From assembly GCF_042643145.1 (NCBI RefSeq), contig NZ_JBHRSA010000031.1:94581-158580 (forward strand): 64,000 nt of DNA, given 5' to 3'. The DNA comes from Virgibacillus_O xinjiangensis. Lineage in GTDB: Bacteria > Bacillota > Bacilli > Bacillales > Amphibacillaceae. The translations under genes and the position numbers were made by a program. This document shows positions 31,037-39,466 of the stretch, piece by piece. The notes under the pieces are model-generated. The model was not told the origin of the DNA. It made no database searches and saw nothing but the letters and a program-made list of their open reading frames with translations. Numbering within the stretch: position 1 is the first letter of the stretch; every line of letters begins with the position of its first letter.

Positions 31037-32308
31037 TTATTCATAACGGATCAAGGTGTATTTTTTCTTTCCTCTGCGGATGATGGTGAATTGCCCTTCT
31101 ATCCTATCATCCTCTGTAAGCACATATTGGAGATCCTGAACTCGTTCTCCATTGATGTAAATAGCTCCATTCTTGATATCCTCCCGTGCCTGACGCTTGG
31201 AAGAGGAAATCGAGGATTCCACCAGGAGATCGATCAAGCCAATCTCCTCCTTGGCTGTCTGATATGTAGGCACATCTTTAAACCCTTGCTTAATATCACT
31301 GACAGACAACTGCTTCAGGTCGCCACTAAAGAGAGATGCAGAAATCTTTTGGGCTTGCTGTAAAGCTTCCTCACTATGGACATCCCTGGTCATTTCTTCG
31401 GCCAGTCGTTTCTGTGCCGCCCTCTCCTCCGGTCGCTTATTAACCTCTTCCTCCAACGCATCAATTTCATCATCAGAGAGGAAGGTGAAATAGCGGAGGA
31501 ACTTGATGACATCCCGATCATCTGTGTTGATCCAGAACTGATAAAATTCATAAGGAGATGTTTTCTCAGGATCCAGCCAAATGGCACCTCCGGCCGTTTT
31601 ACCGAACTTCGTACCATCAGCCTTCGTTATTAATGGAACGGTCAAACCAAAGACTTTTACTTCTTGCTCTTCATCCTCCCGTGAACGCCTGATCAATTCC
31701 ATGCCCGCGGTAATGTTCCCCCACTGGTCACTGCCACCGATCTGCAATGTACAGTTTTCCTCTTCGTACAGTCGTAGGTAGTCGAGGGATTGCAAAATCA
31801 TATAGCTGAATTCCGTAAAAGTAATCCCCTGTTCAATTCTAGCAGAAACGGACTCCTTGGCCAGCATATAGTTGATGCCGAAATGTTTACCTGCGTCCCG
31901 GAGGAAATCAATGACAGTCATGCTGCCGAGCCAATCATGATTATTCCGTGCTACTACTGGGTTCTCTCCTCTTCCGAAATCAAGGAGCCTGTCGATCTGC
32001 TGTTTGATTTTTTCGCTGTACTGTTTGACAACTTCCCCTTCGTTCAACGAACGTTCCGTCGATCTGCCGCTTGGGTCTCCAATCATGCCGGTTCCGCCGC
32101 CAACTAATGCGATCGGCTTATGCCCTGCTTTCTGGAACCTTTTCAGCATGGTCACTGGCAGCAAATGGCCTATGTGCAGGCTGTCCGCTGTCGGATCGAA
32201 ACCGACATACAATGTCACTTGGTTTTCTTCTAAGTGCTTCTCCAGGCCCTCTCTATCGGTGGTTTGATGGATCAGCCCCCGGCTTTCCAGATCTTCTAAG
32301 ATATTCAT
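31037..32308 (-). CDS. tyrS: Tyrosyl-tRNA synthetase
   Basis: A 423-aa class I aminoacyl-tRNA synthetase charging tRNA-Tyr. HIGH motif in ADSLHIGHLLP (about 45), the tyrosine pocket in YVGFDPTADS and YDYLRLYEEE-type residues, the KMSKS equivalent KFGKT (about 233–237) and a C-terminal S4-like domain (about 355–420) are intact. The start at 32308 matches the family start MNILEDLESRGL. The open frame extends into the T-box leader but that extension is not coding. Expression is controlled by the T-box. Confidence 0.97.
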   Translation of the reverse strand: MNILEDLESRGLIHQTTDREGLEKHLEENQVTLYVGFDPTADSLHIGHLLPVTMLKRFQKAGHKPIALVGGGTGMIGDPSGRSTERSLNEGEVVKQYSEKIKQQIDRLLDFGRGENPVVARNNHDWLGSMTVIDFLRDAGKHFGINYMLAKESVSARIEQGITFTEFSYMILQSLDYLRLYEEENCTLQIGGSDQWGNITAGMELIRRSREDEEQEVKVFGLTVPLITKADGTKFGKTAGGAIWLDPEKTSPYEFYQFWINTDDRDVIKFLRYFTFLSDDEIDALEEEVNKRPEERAAQKRLAEEMTRDVHSEEALQQAQKISASLFSGDLKQLSVSDIKQGFKDVPTYQTAKEEIGLIDLLVESSISSSKRQAREDIKNGAIYINGERVQDLQYVLTEDDRIEGQFTIIRRGKKKYTLIRYE

Positions 32309-32571
32309 GTTCATCACTCTCCAACTGAATTTTTTGCATAAAAAAAGCCCGTTCCTTACGATAAGGGACGAGTTGAACACGCGGTACCACCCTTGTTGCA
32401 TGCAATATGCCACTTGGGATTTGTTAACGATGTCTCCACCGTTCCCGAATTCTTCCTCCATCTCCTCCGGAAAATACTCCAGACCGTAATTCATCCGTAG
32501 ATATATACCGGCTCCCACCTACCGCCGGCTCTCTGTAATAGTGATCTGCGAACTACTTCAATCTTTCATCG
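32309..32571 (-). promoter_or_regulatory. Tyrosine T-box leader of tyrS
   Basis: The minus strand carries the invariant T-box sequence AAGGGTGGTACCGCG (32380–32394), an upstream stem I region with GAATTACGGTCTGGAG whose specifier TAC (32486–32488) is a tyrosine codon, and a terminator hairpin with seven T (32340–32372). Uncharged tRNA-Tyr would bind the specifier and the T-box to prevent termination. This explains the long non-coding gap before tyrS. Confidence 0.93.
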
Positions 32572-32576
32572 TATAG

Positions 32577-32585
32577 ATTATATCA
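32577..32585 (-). promoter_or_regulatory. Extended -10 promoter of the tyrS T-box transcript
   Basis: TGATATAAT on the minus strand, just upstream of the T-box stem I; the -35 is weak. Confidence 0.6.
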
Positions 32586-32662
32586 TTCTCTATTCATACC
32601 ATATCCAGCTCCATAAAGCAATAATAAGCTTTAGTTTTTATCTGTTCCGGTCTGTCGGATTA

Positions 32663-32671
32663 TGCTATAAT
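32663..32671 (+). promoter_or_regulatory. Extended -10 promoter of the PBP gene
   Basis: TGCTATAAT ends 27 bases before the ATG; no strong -35 is visible. Confidence 0.55.
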
Positions 32672-32698
32672 TGATAGGGAATTTTGGGAGGTTTTTCA

Positions 32699-35593
32699 AT
32701 GGATTTAAAAGAAAAGTACCGCATATATAGCCGGAAAGTCGGAGAAATGTGGAATACAGGGAAAATACAGCGTTCATCCCGGATTACCTATGACGTGTTC
32801 TGGAATGTCGTCATCTTTTTCCTCGTCCTGGTTTTTATCGGCCTCTTTTTTGCTGGAGGAATTGGTGCCGGCTATTTTGCGTCATTGGTGGAAGATGAGC
32901 CGGTAAGAAGTTATGAAGAAATGGAACAGCACTTATACGACTATAGTCAAACGTCGAAACTCTATTTTGCAGATGCGACCTACTTTGGAGACATCAGTTC
33001 AGATGTTCATCGCGAAGAGACTACTCTTGATAATATCTCGCCACATCTGATTGAAGCGGTAATTGCTACCGAAGATGAATATTTTGAGACGCACGAGGGG
33101 ATCGTGCCAAAAGCCCTGCTCCGGGCAGTCATGCAGGAATTCACTAATGCTGAAGTCCAGACAGGTGGAAGTACACTGACCCAGCAAGTCATCAAAAATC
33201 AGGTGCTTACAAATGAGGTTTCCTTCGAAAGGAAAGCGAAAGAAATACTGCTTGCCCTCCGTTTGGAACGATTTTTTGATAAAGAAGATATCTTGGAAGC
33301 ATACCTTAACATCGTTCCGTTCGGCAGGGACGCGGCCGGCAGGAATATTGCCGGAGTACAAACAGCTGCCAAGGGAATTTTCAATGTGGACGCCTCGGAG
33401 TTGACCCTCCCTCAAGCGGCTTTTATCGCCGGCCTGCCACAAAGCCCTTTCGCCTATACGCCATTTAAAAATGCTGGTGGCCATAAAAGCGAAGAAGGTA
33501 TGGAAAGAGGATTAAACCGGATGCAGTCCGTACTCGATCGGATGCATGAGGAGGAATACATCACGGATCAAGAGTATCAGGAAGCCAGCAATTATGATGT
33601 GGTGGCAGATTTCCGGGAGGATTTCCCACTGCCTCACGATACCTATCCTAAATTGACGGACGAACTAGAAAGAAGAGCGAAAGATTTACTTACTGCAAAG
33701 CTAGCTGAAGAGGATGGTTATACGGAAGAAGACTTGGATAATGATGATCAGCTGGCGAAAAGATACAAAGAGAGAGCCACAACAGACCTTCGCACCAGGG
33801 GATATCAGATTCATTCAACCATCGACAAAGAAATCTATGACTCTATGCAAGAAGTTACTAATAACTTCGGCAGCTTCGGACCTTCCTGGACAGGTAACAT
33901 CACCATGTCAGATGGTGAAGAAATAGAAACTACCCAGCAAGTACAGGCAAGCGCCGTCATGATGGAAAATTCCACTGGCCGTATCATCAGCTTTGTAGCG
34001 GGTAACGACCCTGAAAGCTATTACAACTTTGCGACAAGAGCTGTAAGATCCAACGGAAGTACCATGAAACCGCTGCTGGTGTTCGCGCCGGCACTTGAAG
34101 AAGGTATCGTCCAGCCAGGCACTCCAGTGGCTGATATTGATTTGCCAGTCGCAGGTGACTGGAAACCATCGAACTACAGTGGATCGCACTACGGCCTGAT
34201 CCCAGCAAGGAAAGCCCTGTTCAATTCTTATAATGTTTCCACCAGCCGTATATACAAAGAGATGCTGGATAGCAATCCGGAAAGGAACCCGGTGAAAGAG
34301 TATTTGTGGAAAATGGGAATCAGTACGATTTCAGCGAAGGAAGGCTTCTACCCTTCCCTTTCGATCGGTGGGGCCACCAATGGAGTGACAGTAGAAGAAA
34401 ACACCAATGCCTATGCCACCTTAGGGAACTCAGGGAAATTCGCCGATGGCTATATGATTGAAAAAATCACCACGGCTGACGGTGAGACTGTTTTTGAGCA
34501 GGAAACGGAAACAGAAGAAGTTTTCTCACCGCAGACTTCCTATCTGACCCTCGATATGATGAGAGATGTCATGGATCAGGGAACTGGAACCTACGCGAAT
34601 TCGCAGCTTGCCAATCGCAGTGTCGACTGGGCTGGGAAATCAGGTACCTCCCAGGATTGGGAGAATGTCTGGTTCATGGGAGTCAATCCGAATATAACCG
34701 TCGGTACTTGGATGGGATATGAAATACCGAAATCATTATACAGGTCATGGGATCCGCAAGGCCACAGCCACCGAGTACAAAGGTTCTGGGCCCAGCTTAT
34801 CAATAGTGCAGCTGAAGTCGATCCAGAATTGGTCACACCAAGTGGATCGTTCGAACAACCGGAAGGAGTTGTCTCTCGAAGCTATTGTGCCATTTCTGGG
34901 AAGCTTCCATCTTCACTATGTGAAGCTGCTGGACTCGTGAAAACAGACCTGTTCAACCAAAAATATGTACCAACTGAAACAGATGACAGTTTGGTAAGCG
35001 GCAGTTATGTGGAAGTTAATGGCCGATCTGTGGAAGCCGGCTCCGATACCCCTGGAGAGTTCGTTGATGGAAACGGGCTGGCATTCAATCCGGAGTTTCT
35101 TAAAAGAAATGGATATGACCAGTTAAACAGTGTCACCCAGCTGTATCCGCGAACGAACCGAGACCGTTGGGAACGAATCGGGGCTCCTCGTTCAAGCGGG
35201 ACCACGATAGAAGATAATGGGCAGGCACCATCTGCTCCAAGTGCTTTAGGAAACTCCGACGAAAGGCTGGTATGGAACCGTTCGAACAGCCCAGATGTGG
35301 CAGGATACCGAGTCTACCGTGCAGCAAACCAAGGAGGCAGCTTCAGTCAGGTCGGCAACACCACCTCGACCTCTTATTCAGCCCCTGGAGATGGTGTATA
35401 CCAAGTACGGGCAGTTGATTTCTATGGCAGGCAATCCGACCCATCCAATGAGGCTATTGTCGGGAATATTCCAGCCACAGCATCTTCCCAAGATGCAAAT
35501 GAAGAAGATAACAACTCATCGGTGGAGCAGACATCTGTTGAGAATGTTTCTAGTGAAGGGAATAATAATGAGAGTAATGATGTCGAAGAATGA
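32699..35593 (+). CDS. Class A penicillin-binding protein with Fn3-like tail
   Basis: A 964-aa bifunctional peptidoglycan synthase. One transmembrane helix (about 36–63) precedes a GT51 glycosyltransferase domain with ATEDEYFETHEG (about 124–135) and QTGGSTLTQQVIKN. The transpeptidase domain has STMK (SxxK, about 449–452), SYN (SxN) and KSGT (KTG triad). A C-terminal fibronectin III-like domain (about 845–930) and an acidic Asn/Ser/Glu-rich tail follow. AGG-rich GGGAGG lies seven bases before the ATG at 32699. It sits between tyrS and acuA, where B. subtilis has acsA. It resembles PbpG/PbpF-type enzymes, but paralogue identity is unresolved. Confidence 0.92.
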   Translation: MDLKEKYRIYSRKVGEMWNTGKIQRSSRITYDVFWNVVIFFLVLVFIGLFFAGGIGAGYFASLVEDEPVRSYEEMEQHLYDYSQTSKLYFADATYFGDISSDVHREETTLDNISPHLIEAVIATEDEYFETHEGIVPKALLRAVMQEFTNAEVQTGGSTLTQQVIKNQVLTNEVSFERKAKEILLALRLERFFDKEDILEAYLNIVPFGRDAAGRNIAGVQTAAKGIFNVDASELTLPQAAFIAGLPQSPFAYTPFKNAGGHKSEEGMERGLNRMQSVLDRMHEEEYITDQEYQEASNYDVVADFREDFPLPHDTYPKLTDELERRAKDLLTAKLAEEDGYTEEDLDNDDQLAKRYKERATTDLRTRGYQIHSTIDKEIYDSMQEVTNNFGSFGPSWTGNITMSDGEEIETTQQVQASAVMMENSTGRIISFVAGNDPESYYNFATRAVRSNGSTMKPLLVFAPALEEGIVQPGTPVADIDLPVAGDWKPSNYSGSHYGLIPARKALFNSYNVSTSRIYKEMLDSNPERNPVKEYLWKMGISTISAKEGFYPSLSIGGATNGVTVEENTNAYATLGNSGKFADGYMIEKITTADGETVFEQETETEEVFSPQTSYLTLDMMRDVMDQGTGTYANSQLANRSVDWAGKSGTSQDWENVWFMGVNPNITVGTWMGYEIPKSLYRSWDPQGHSHRVQRFWAQLINSAAEVDPELVTPSGSFEQPEGVVSRSYCAISGKLPSSLCEAAGLVKTDLFNQKYVPTETDDSLVSGSYVEVNGRSVEAGSDTPGEFVDGNGLAFNPEFLKRNGYDQLNSVTQLYPRTNRDRWERIGAPRSSGTTIEDNGQAPSAPSALGNSDERLVWNRSNSPDVAGYRVYRAANQGGSFSQVGNTTSTSYSAPGDGVYQVRAVDFYGRQSDPSNEAIVGNIPATASSQDANEEDNNSSVEQTSVENVSSEGNNNESNDVEE

Positions 35594-35605
35594 ATGACTT
35601 CTGTA

Positions 35606-35634
35606 AAACCCGCCAGTCAGTGGCGGGTTTTTTT
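35606..35634 (+). terminator. Terminator of the PBP gene
   Basis: AAACCCGCCA–GTCAG–TGGCGGGTTT followed by T's, 12 bases after the stop. Confidence 0.9.
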
Positions 35635-35754
35635 ATGTCAGACTTTCTGAATGGCTGGCTATTGCACAAGCCTTCAGTCATAAAGAGTCGACAGTGATTT
35701 TTATTCACGTAGAATTTTATTCATAAATTACTAAAAATTGGCTATCGTTTGCTG

Positions 35755-35778
35755 TATAATGAATGTAAGCGCATTAAC
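35755..35778 (+). promoter_or_regulatory. acu operon -10 box with overlapping cre site
   Basis: TATAAT (35755–35760) is followed directly by ATGTAAGCGCATTAAC (35763–35778), which fits the CcpA consensus WTGNAANCGNWWNCAW with two mismatches. A cre covering the transcription start would repress acuABC in glucose, as in B. subtilis. The -35 is weak. Confidence 0.65.
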
Positions 35779-35796
35779 TATACAGGTGGTGAAGGG

Positions 35797-36450
35797 ATGG
35801 AACATCCAAAGACCCCGTATACCGTGTCCTGGGAAACCAAAGATGAAACGGTAACCATAGAGGGTCCTGTGAAACCAGAAGAGTTGAGTACCTACCATTT
35901 TCATGAACAATTGACAGCATTTCGTCCGGCTGACAAACAATTTGAGGCGTTGATAAAAATTGCCGATTTCCCGGAGGGGCGTATCATCATTGCCAGGACA
36001 GCAGATACCATCATTGGCTATGTAACCTTTTTACACCCCGACCCGTTGGAGAGATGGTCGGAATTCAACATGGAAGACCTCATTGAATTGGGAGCGATCG
36101 AGGTCATCCCTCGTTATCGTGGAGATGGTGTAGCTTCCCAGCTGTTGAAAGTTTCCATGATGGATGAATACATGGAAAATTACATCATCATCTCCACGGA
36201 ATACTACTGGCATTGGGATTTGGATGGAACAAGGCTGAGTATCTGGGACTATCGTAAAGTCATGGAAAAAATGATGGCTGCAGGAGGATTGACCCCAGCA
36301 CCTACGGATGATCCTGAAATCATCTCCCACCCGGCCAATTGCCTGATGGTGAGAATTGGAGAAAATGTTCCCGAAGAATCTGTGAAGAGATTCGATAAGC
36401 TGCGTTTTCTGCAGAGGCATCAATATCGCAATATGAGGGAGGGTTTCTAA
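35797..36450 (+). CDS. acuA: Acetoin utilisation protein AcuA (GNAT acetyltransferase)
   Basis: A 217-aa GNAT family protein that in B. subtilis acetylates and inactivates acetyl-CoA synthetase AcsA. The acetyl-CoA binding segment is ELGAIEVIPRYRGDGVASQLLKVSMM (about 98–123, R-G-D-G-V-A pattern). The C-terminal part matches AcuA beyond the GNAT core. The ATG at 35797 is preceded by AGGTGGTGAAGGG; an upstream ATG at 35749 overlaps the promoter. It overlaps acuB (TAATG). Its substrate gene acsA is not in this window. Confidence 0.93.
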   Translation: MEHPKTPYTVSWETKDETVTIEGPVKPEELSTYHFHEQLTAFRPADKQFEALIKIADFPEGRIIIARTADTIIGYVTFLHPDPLERWSEFNMEDLIELGAIEVIPRYRGDGVASQLLKVSMMDEYMENYIIISTEYYWHWDLDGTRLSIWDYRKVMEKMMAAGGLTPAPTDDPEIISHPANCLMVRIGENVPEESVKRFDKLRFLQRHQYRNMREGF

Positions 36451-37100
36451 TGCTTGTGGAAGAAATTATGAAGACGGAAGTGATCAGCCTACCTCCAACT
36501 GCTAGCATTGCTGCTGCTCAACTCCTCCTGGAAGAGAATAAAATCAGGCATATTCCCATTGTTGATGATCAGCAAGCAGTTGTTGGCATTGTCTCGGACC
36601 GTGATGTACGGGATGCCACTCCCTCTATTTTCCAAGCCGATGCCGACAGACATGAATTGGAAAATGAAATACAATCCATTATGAGCCATCCGGTTGTTAC
36701 CATCCACCCGCTTGATTTTGTGGAAGATATCGCACGTATTTTCTTTGACGAAGAATTTGCCGCCCTCCCAGTTGTCCAGAACAACAAACTTGTCGGGATG
36801 GTCACAGAGAAGGATATGCTTTATACATTGATCCAGTTGACCGGAACCCATGTACAGAGTTCTCATATTGAATTAAAGGTGCCTCACCGTCCCGGTATTC
36901 TTCCAGAGGTAACTGCCATCTTTGGCAAGCGGAAGACCAATATTGTCTCGGTATTGGTCTACCCATTTAAGGATGATCCATCTTTCAAAATACTTGTTTT
37001 CCGGATTCAGACCATGAATCCCGCACCGGTAATCCGAGATCTGAGAGAGGCTGGATATGAATTGATGTGGCCCAATAATGTAATGGGGTCCCAATCATGA
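36450..37100 (+). CDS. acuB: Acetoin utilisation protein AcuB (CBS pair plus ACT domain)
   Basis: A 216-aa regulatory protein: two CBS domains (about 1–60 and 75–130; MKTEVISLPPTASIAAA and IMSHPVVTIHPLDFVEDIA) followed by an ACT-like domain (about 138–205). It probably senses an adenine nucleotide and modulates AcuA or AcuC; its exact role is unproven. The start codon overlaps the acuA stop and its end overlaps acuC by 4 bases, so all three are translationally coupled. Confidence 0.93.
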   Translation: MLVEEIMKTEVISLPPTASIAAAQLLLEENKIRHIPIVDDQQAVVGIVSDRDVRDATPSIFQADADRHELENEIQSIMSHPVVTIHPLDFVEDIARIFFDEEFAALPVVQNNKLVGMVTEKDMLYTLIQLTGTHVQSSHIELKVPHRPGILPEVTAIFGKRKTNIVSVLVYPFKDDPSFKILVFRIQTMNPAPVIRDLREAGYELMWPNNVMGSQS

Positions 37101-38278
37101 GCTGCAATGCCCGCTTTGTATATTCTGAGAATCTATTAAAGTATCACTTCCATCGGGAACATCCTTTCAATCAAAAAAGGGTCCTACTGGCTAAGGAACT
37201 TTTGGAAGCCGCAGGACAGCTGGATAAACGGGACATTATCCCCCCACGCATGGCGACGGATGAAGAGCTCACTTTATTTCATGACCACTACTATGTAGAG
37301 ACGGTAAAAAAAGCAGGAATGGGCCTCCTCTCCGATGAAGAAGGTTATGAGTACGGTCTGGGAACAGAAGATACCCCCATCTTCAACGGCATGCATGAAG
37401 CTTCCGCCTACTTAGTTGGTGCAAGCTTATCAGCAGTCGACTGTGTCTTGGAAGGCAAAGCATCCCACGCACTGAACTTGGGAGGAGGACTCCATCACGG
37501 GTTCAAGAGGAAAGCGGCAGGATTCTGCATTTATAATGACGGTGCCATCGCCATTAACTATATCCGGAAGAAATATGGATTGAAAGTTTTATATGTGGAC
37601 ACAGATGCCCATCATGGAGATGGGGTACAGTGGGGTTTTTATGATGACCCCAATGTGTGCACCTTTTCCATCCATGAGACCGGCAGATATCTTTTCCCTG
37701 GTACTGGCAATGTAAATGAACGAGGAATCAAAGAAGGGCATGGATATAGTTTCAATCTGCCCATCGATGCATTTACAGAAGATGAATCTTTTCTACAAGT
37801 GTATGAAACAGCACTGAAAGCCATTGCGGAATATTTCCAGCCAGATGTGATCATTACACAAAACGGAGCAGATGCCCATTGCTATGACCCGCTGACACAT
37901 CTTTGTGCGACCATGGAAATCTATGAAAAGATCCCCCAAGCTGCCCATCAAATTGCCCATGAATATTGCAATGGAAGATGGATTGCACTTGGAGGCGGCG
38001 GCTATGACATATGGAGAGTGGTCCCAAGGGCCTGGAGTCAGATATGGAATGTCATGAAAACCGGGAAGCCGGAAGCAGGTGACATCCCTGCGGAATGGCT
38101 TGGCAAATGGCAGAAACAATCACCCACCCCGTTACCTGTACATTGGGAAGATAAAAAAGAGATCGTCCCAGAGATTCCAAGAAGACCGGATATTACCGAA
38201 AAAAATAATAAATTACTGGCCAGTCTTCTGAAATATACCCAACTTCCTGCGACAAACGAAAACGGAGCTGACTATTGA
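37097..38278 (+). CDS. acuC: Acetoin utilisation protein AcuC (class I HDAC-like deacetylase)
   Basis: A 393-aa zinc-dependent deacetylase that removes the acetyl group AcuA places on AcsA. The arginase/deacetylase fold motifs are intact: NLGGGLHHGFKRKAAGFCIYND (about 130–151), zinc ligands in DTDAHHGDGVQ (about 169–179), and QNGADAHCYDPLTH (about 255–268), with the terminal GGGGYD loop (about 300). Length matches the family. It ends inside a terminator shared with no other gene on this strand. Confidence 0.95.
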   Translation: MSCNARFVYSENLLKYHFHREHPFNQKRVLLAKELLEAAGQLDKRDIIPPRMATDEELTLFHDHYYVETVKKAGMGLLSDEEGYEYGLGTEDTPIFNGMHEASAYLVGASLSAVDCVLEGKASHALNLGGGLHHGFKRKAAGFCIYNDGAIAINYIRKKYGLKVLYVDTDAHHGDGVQWGFYDDPNVCTFSIHETGRYLFPGTGNVNERGIKEGHGYSFNLPIDAFTEDESFLQVYETALKAIAEYFQPDVIITQNGADAHCYDPLTHLCATMEIYEKIPQAAHQIAHEYCNGRWIALGGGGYDIWRVVPRAWSQIWNVMKTGKPEAGDIPAEWLGKWQKQSPTPLPVHWEDKKEIVPEIPRRPDITEKNNKLLASLLKYTQLPATNENGADY

Positions 38279-38296
38279 GGGTCGGCTCCGTTTTTT
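38261..38296 (+). terminator. Terminator of acuABC
   Basis: AACGGAGC-TGAC…GTC-GGCTCCGTT followed by six T; the acuC stop codon lies in the loop. Confidence 0.85.
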
Positions 38297-38341
38297 CCAT
38301 TCCAGCACTCATCTTAGATGTACGCTGTGATATCTTATCTA

Positions 38342-39337
38342 TCAGTTTGTCGAGTTCCTTTCTTCAATCCGGTGGGGCAGTACCACCTTCTTCTCTTCAA
38401 CTTCTTCTTTATTCATATATTTTGTCAACAACCGCATGGCTACAGCTCCAATATCATACATCGGCTGCACAACAGTAGAGAGTGTTGGTCTTACCATGGT
38501 TGCTAGCCTTGTATTATCAAAACCGACCACCTCGATATCTTCCGGCACCCTAAAACCTTGATCCTGTGCCCCATGAATCACTCCCAATGCCATTTCATCG
38601 GAAGCAACGAATACTGCACCTGGCTTCTCATTTTCCAAAAGCTGTTGAATTGCTTCTCTGCCGAAATCGTAAGAATAATTGCCATTTCTTACAACCATAT
38701 TCTCATTCAGTTGGACAGCTCCTTCCTCAAGAGCTCGTAAATATCCCTGATATTTCAGTTCATTGATTTTTTCATCTTCCTCCCCTGATATGAAGGCAGG
38801 ATGGGAATTGCCATTGTCAATTAAATATTTAGTTGCTTCATATGCTGCTTCTGCATAATCAATATTCACCGACGGAATTTTTCCGCTTTCATCATAGGTG
38901 GCAGCGAGGACAACCGGTACAGATGCACTCTCAAATTGTTGAATGTGTTCTTCCGTTATGTTGCCTCCCATGAACAGAATGCCGTCGACTTGCTTTTCGA
39001 GCATGGTATTGATCAGTTGTAATTCCTTATCTTTATTTTGATCGGAATTGCTTAAAATGACATTGTATTTATACATCGTAGCTATATCTTCAATACCCCT
39101 GGCAAGCTCAGCAAAGAAGATGCTGGAAATATCCGGAATAATGGCTCCGACCGTTGTCGTCTTCTTACTAGCCAGTCCGCGGGCTACTGCATTCGGACGA
39201 TATCCCAGTTTTTCAATGGTATTCAACACCTTTTTTCTGGTTGTCGGCTTTACGTTCGGATTTCCATTAACCACCCTGGACACGGTGGCCATGGAAACAT
39301 TGGCCTCTCTTGCTACGTCATATATAGTTACAGTCAT
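38342..39337 (-). CDS. ccpA: Catabolite control protein CcpA
   Basis: A 331-aa LacI/GalR family global regulator that, with HPr-Ser46-P, binds cre sites. The N-terminal helix-turn-helix TIYDVAREANVSMATVSRVVNGN and hinge RPNAVARGLASKKTTTVG (about 48–65) match CcpA precisely. The effector domain contains the HPr-contact region and FDNTRLATMVRPTLSTV (about 275–291). AGGAGG precedes the ATG. In this window the acuABC promoter carries a candidate cre; AckA is a known target in Bacilli. Confidence 0.96.
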   Translation of the reverse strand: MTVTIYDVAREANVSMATVSRVVNGNPNVKPTTRKKVLNTIEKLGYRPNAVARGLASKKTTTVGAIIPDISSIFFAELARGIEDIATMYKYNVILSNSDQNKDKELQLINTMLEKQVDGILFMGGNITEEHIQQFESASVPVVLAATYDESGKIPSVNIDYAEAAYEATKYLIDNGNSHPAFISGEEDEKINELKYQGYLRALEEGAVQLNENMVVRNGNYSYDFGREAIQQLLENEKPGAVFVASDEMALGVIHGAQDQGFRVPEDIEVVGFDNTRLATMVRPTLSTVVQPMYDIGAVAMRLLTKYMNKEEVEEKKVVLPHRIEERNSTN

Positions 39338-39378
39338 ATGTCTTTACCTCCTGGATTCAAACGAACTCTTTTTCCTAT

Positions 39379-39407
39379 ATCATACTCCACCATGAAATAA
39401 ATTACAA
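39379..39407 (-). promoter_or_regulatory. Sigma-A promoter of ccpA
   Basis: TTGTAA (39402–39407) and TATGAT (39379–39384) on the minus strand, 17 bases apart. Its -35 lies within the T-rich tail of the aroA terminator. Confidence 0.65.
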
Positions 39408-39446
39408 AAATTTAAGGCTGATCCCCCTGGTGAGGGACCAGCCTTC
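39402..39446 (-). terminator. Terminator of aroA
   Basis: On the minus strand AAGGCTGGTCCC–TCACCA–GGGGGATCAGCCTT then AAATTTTTG, between aroA and ccpA. Confidence 0.82.
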
Positions 39447-39466
39447 ATAACAATTGATGACCGATT

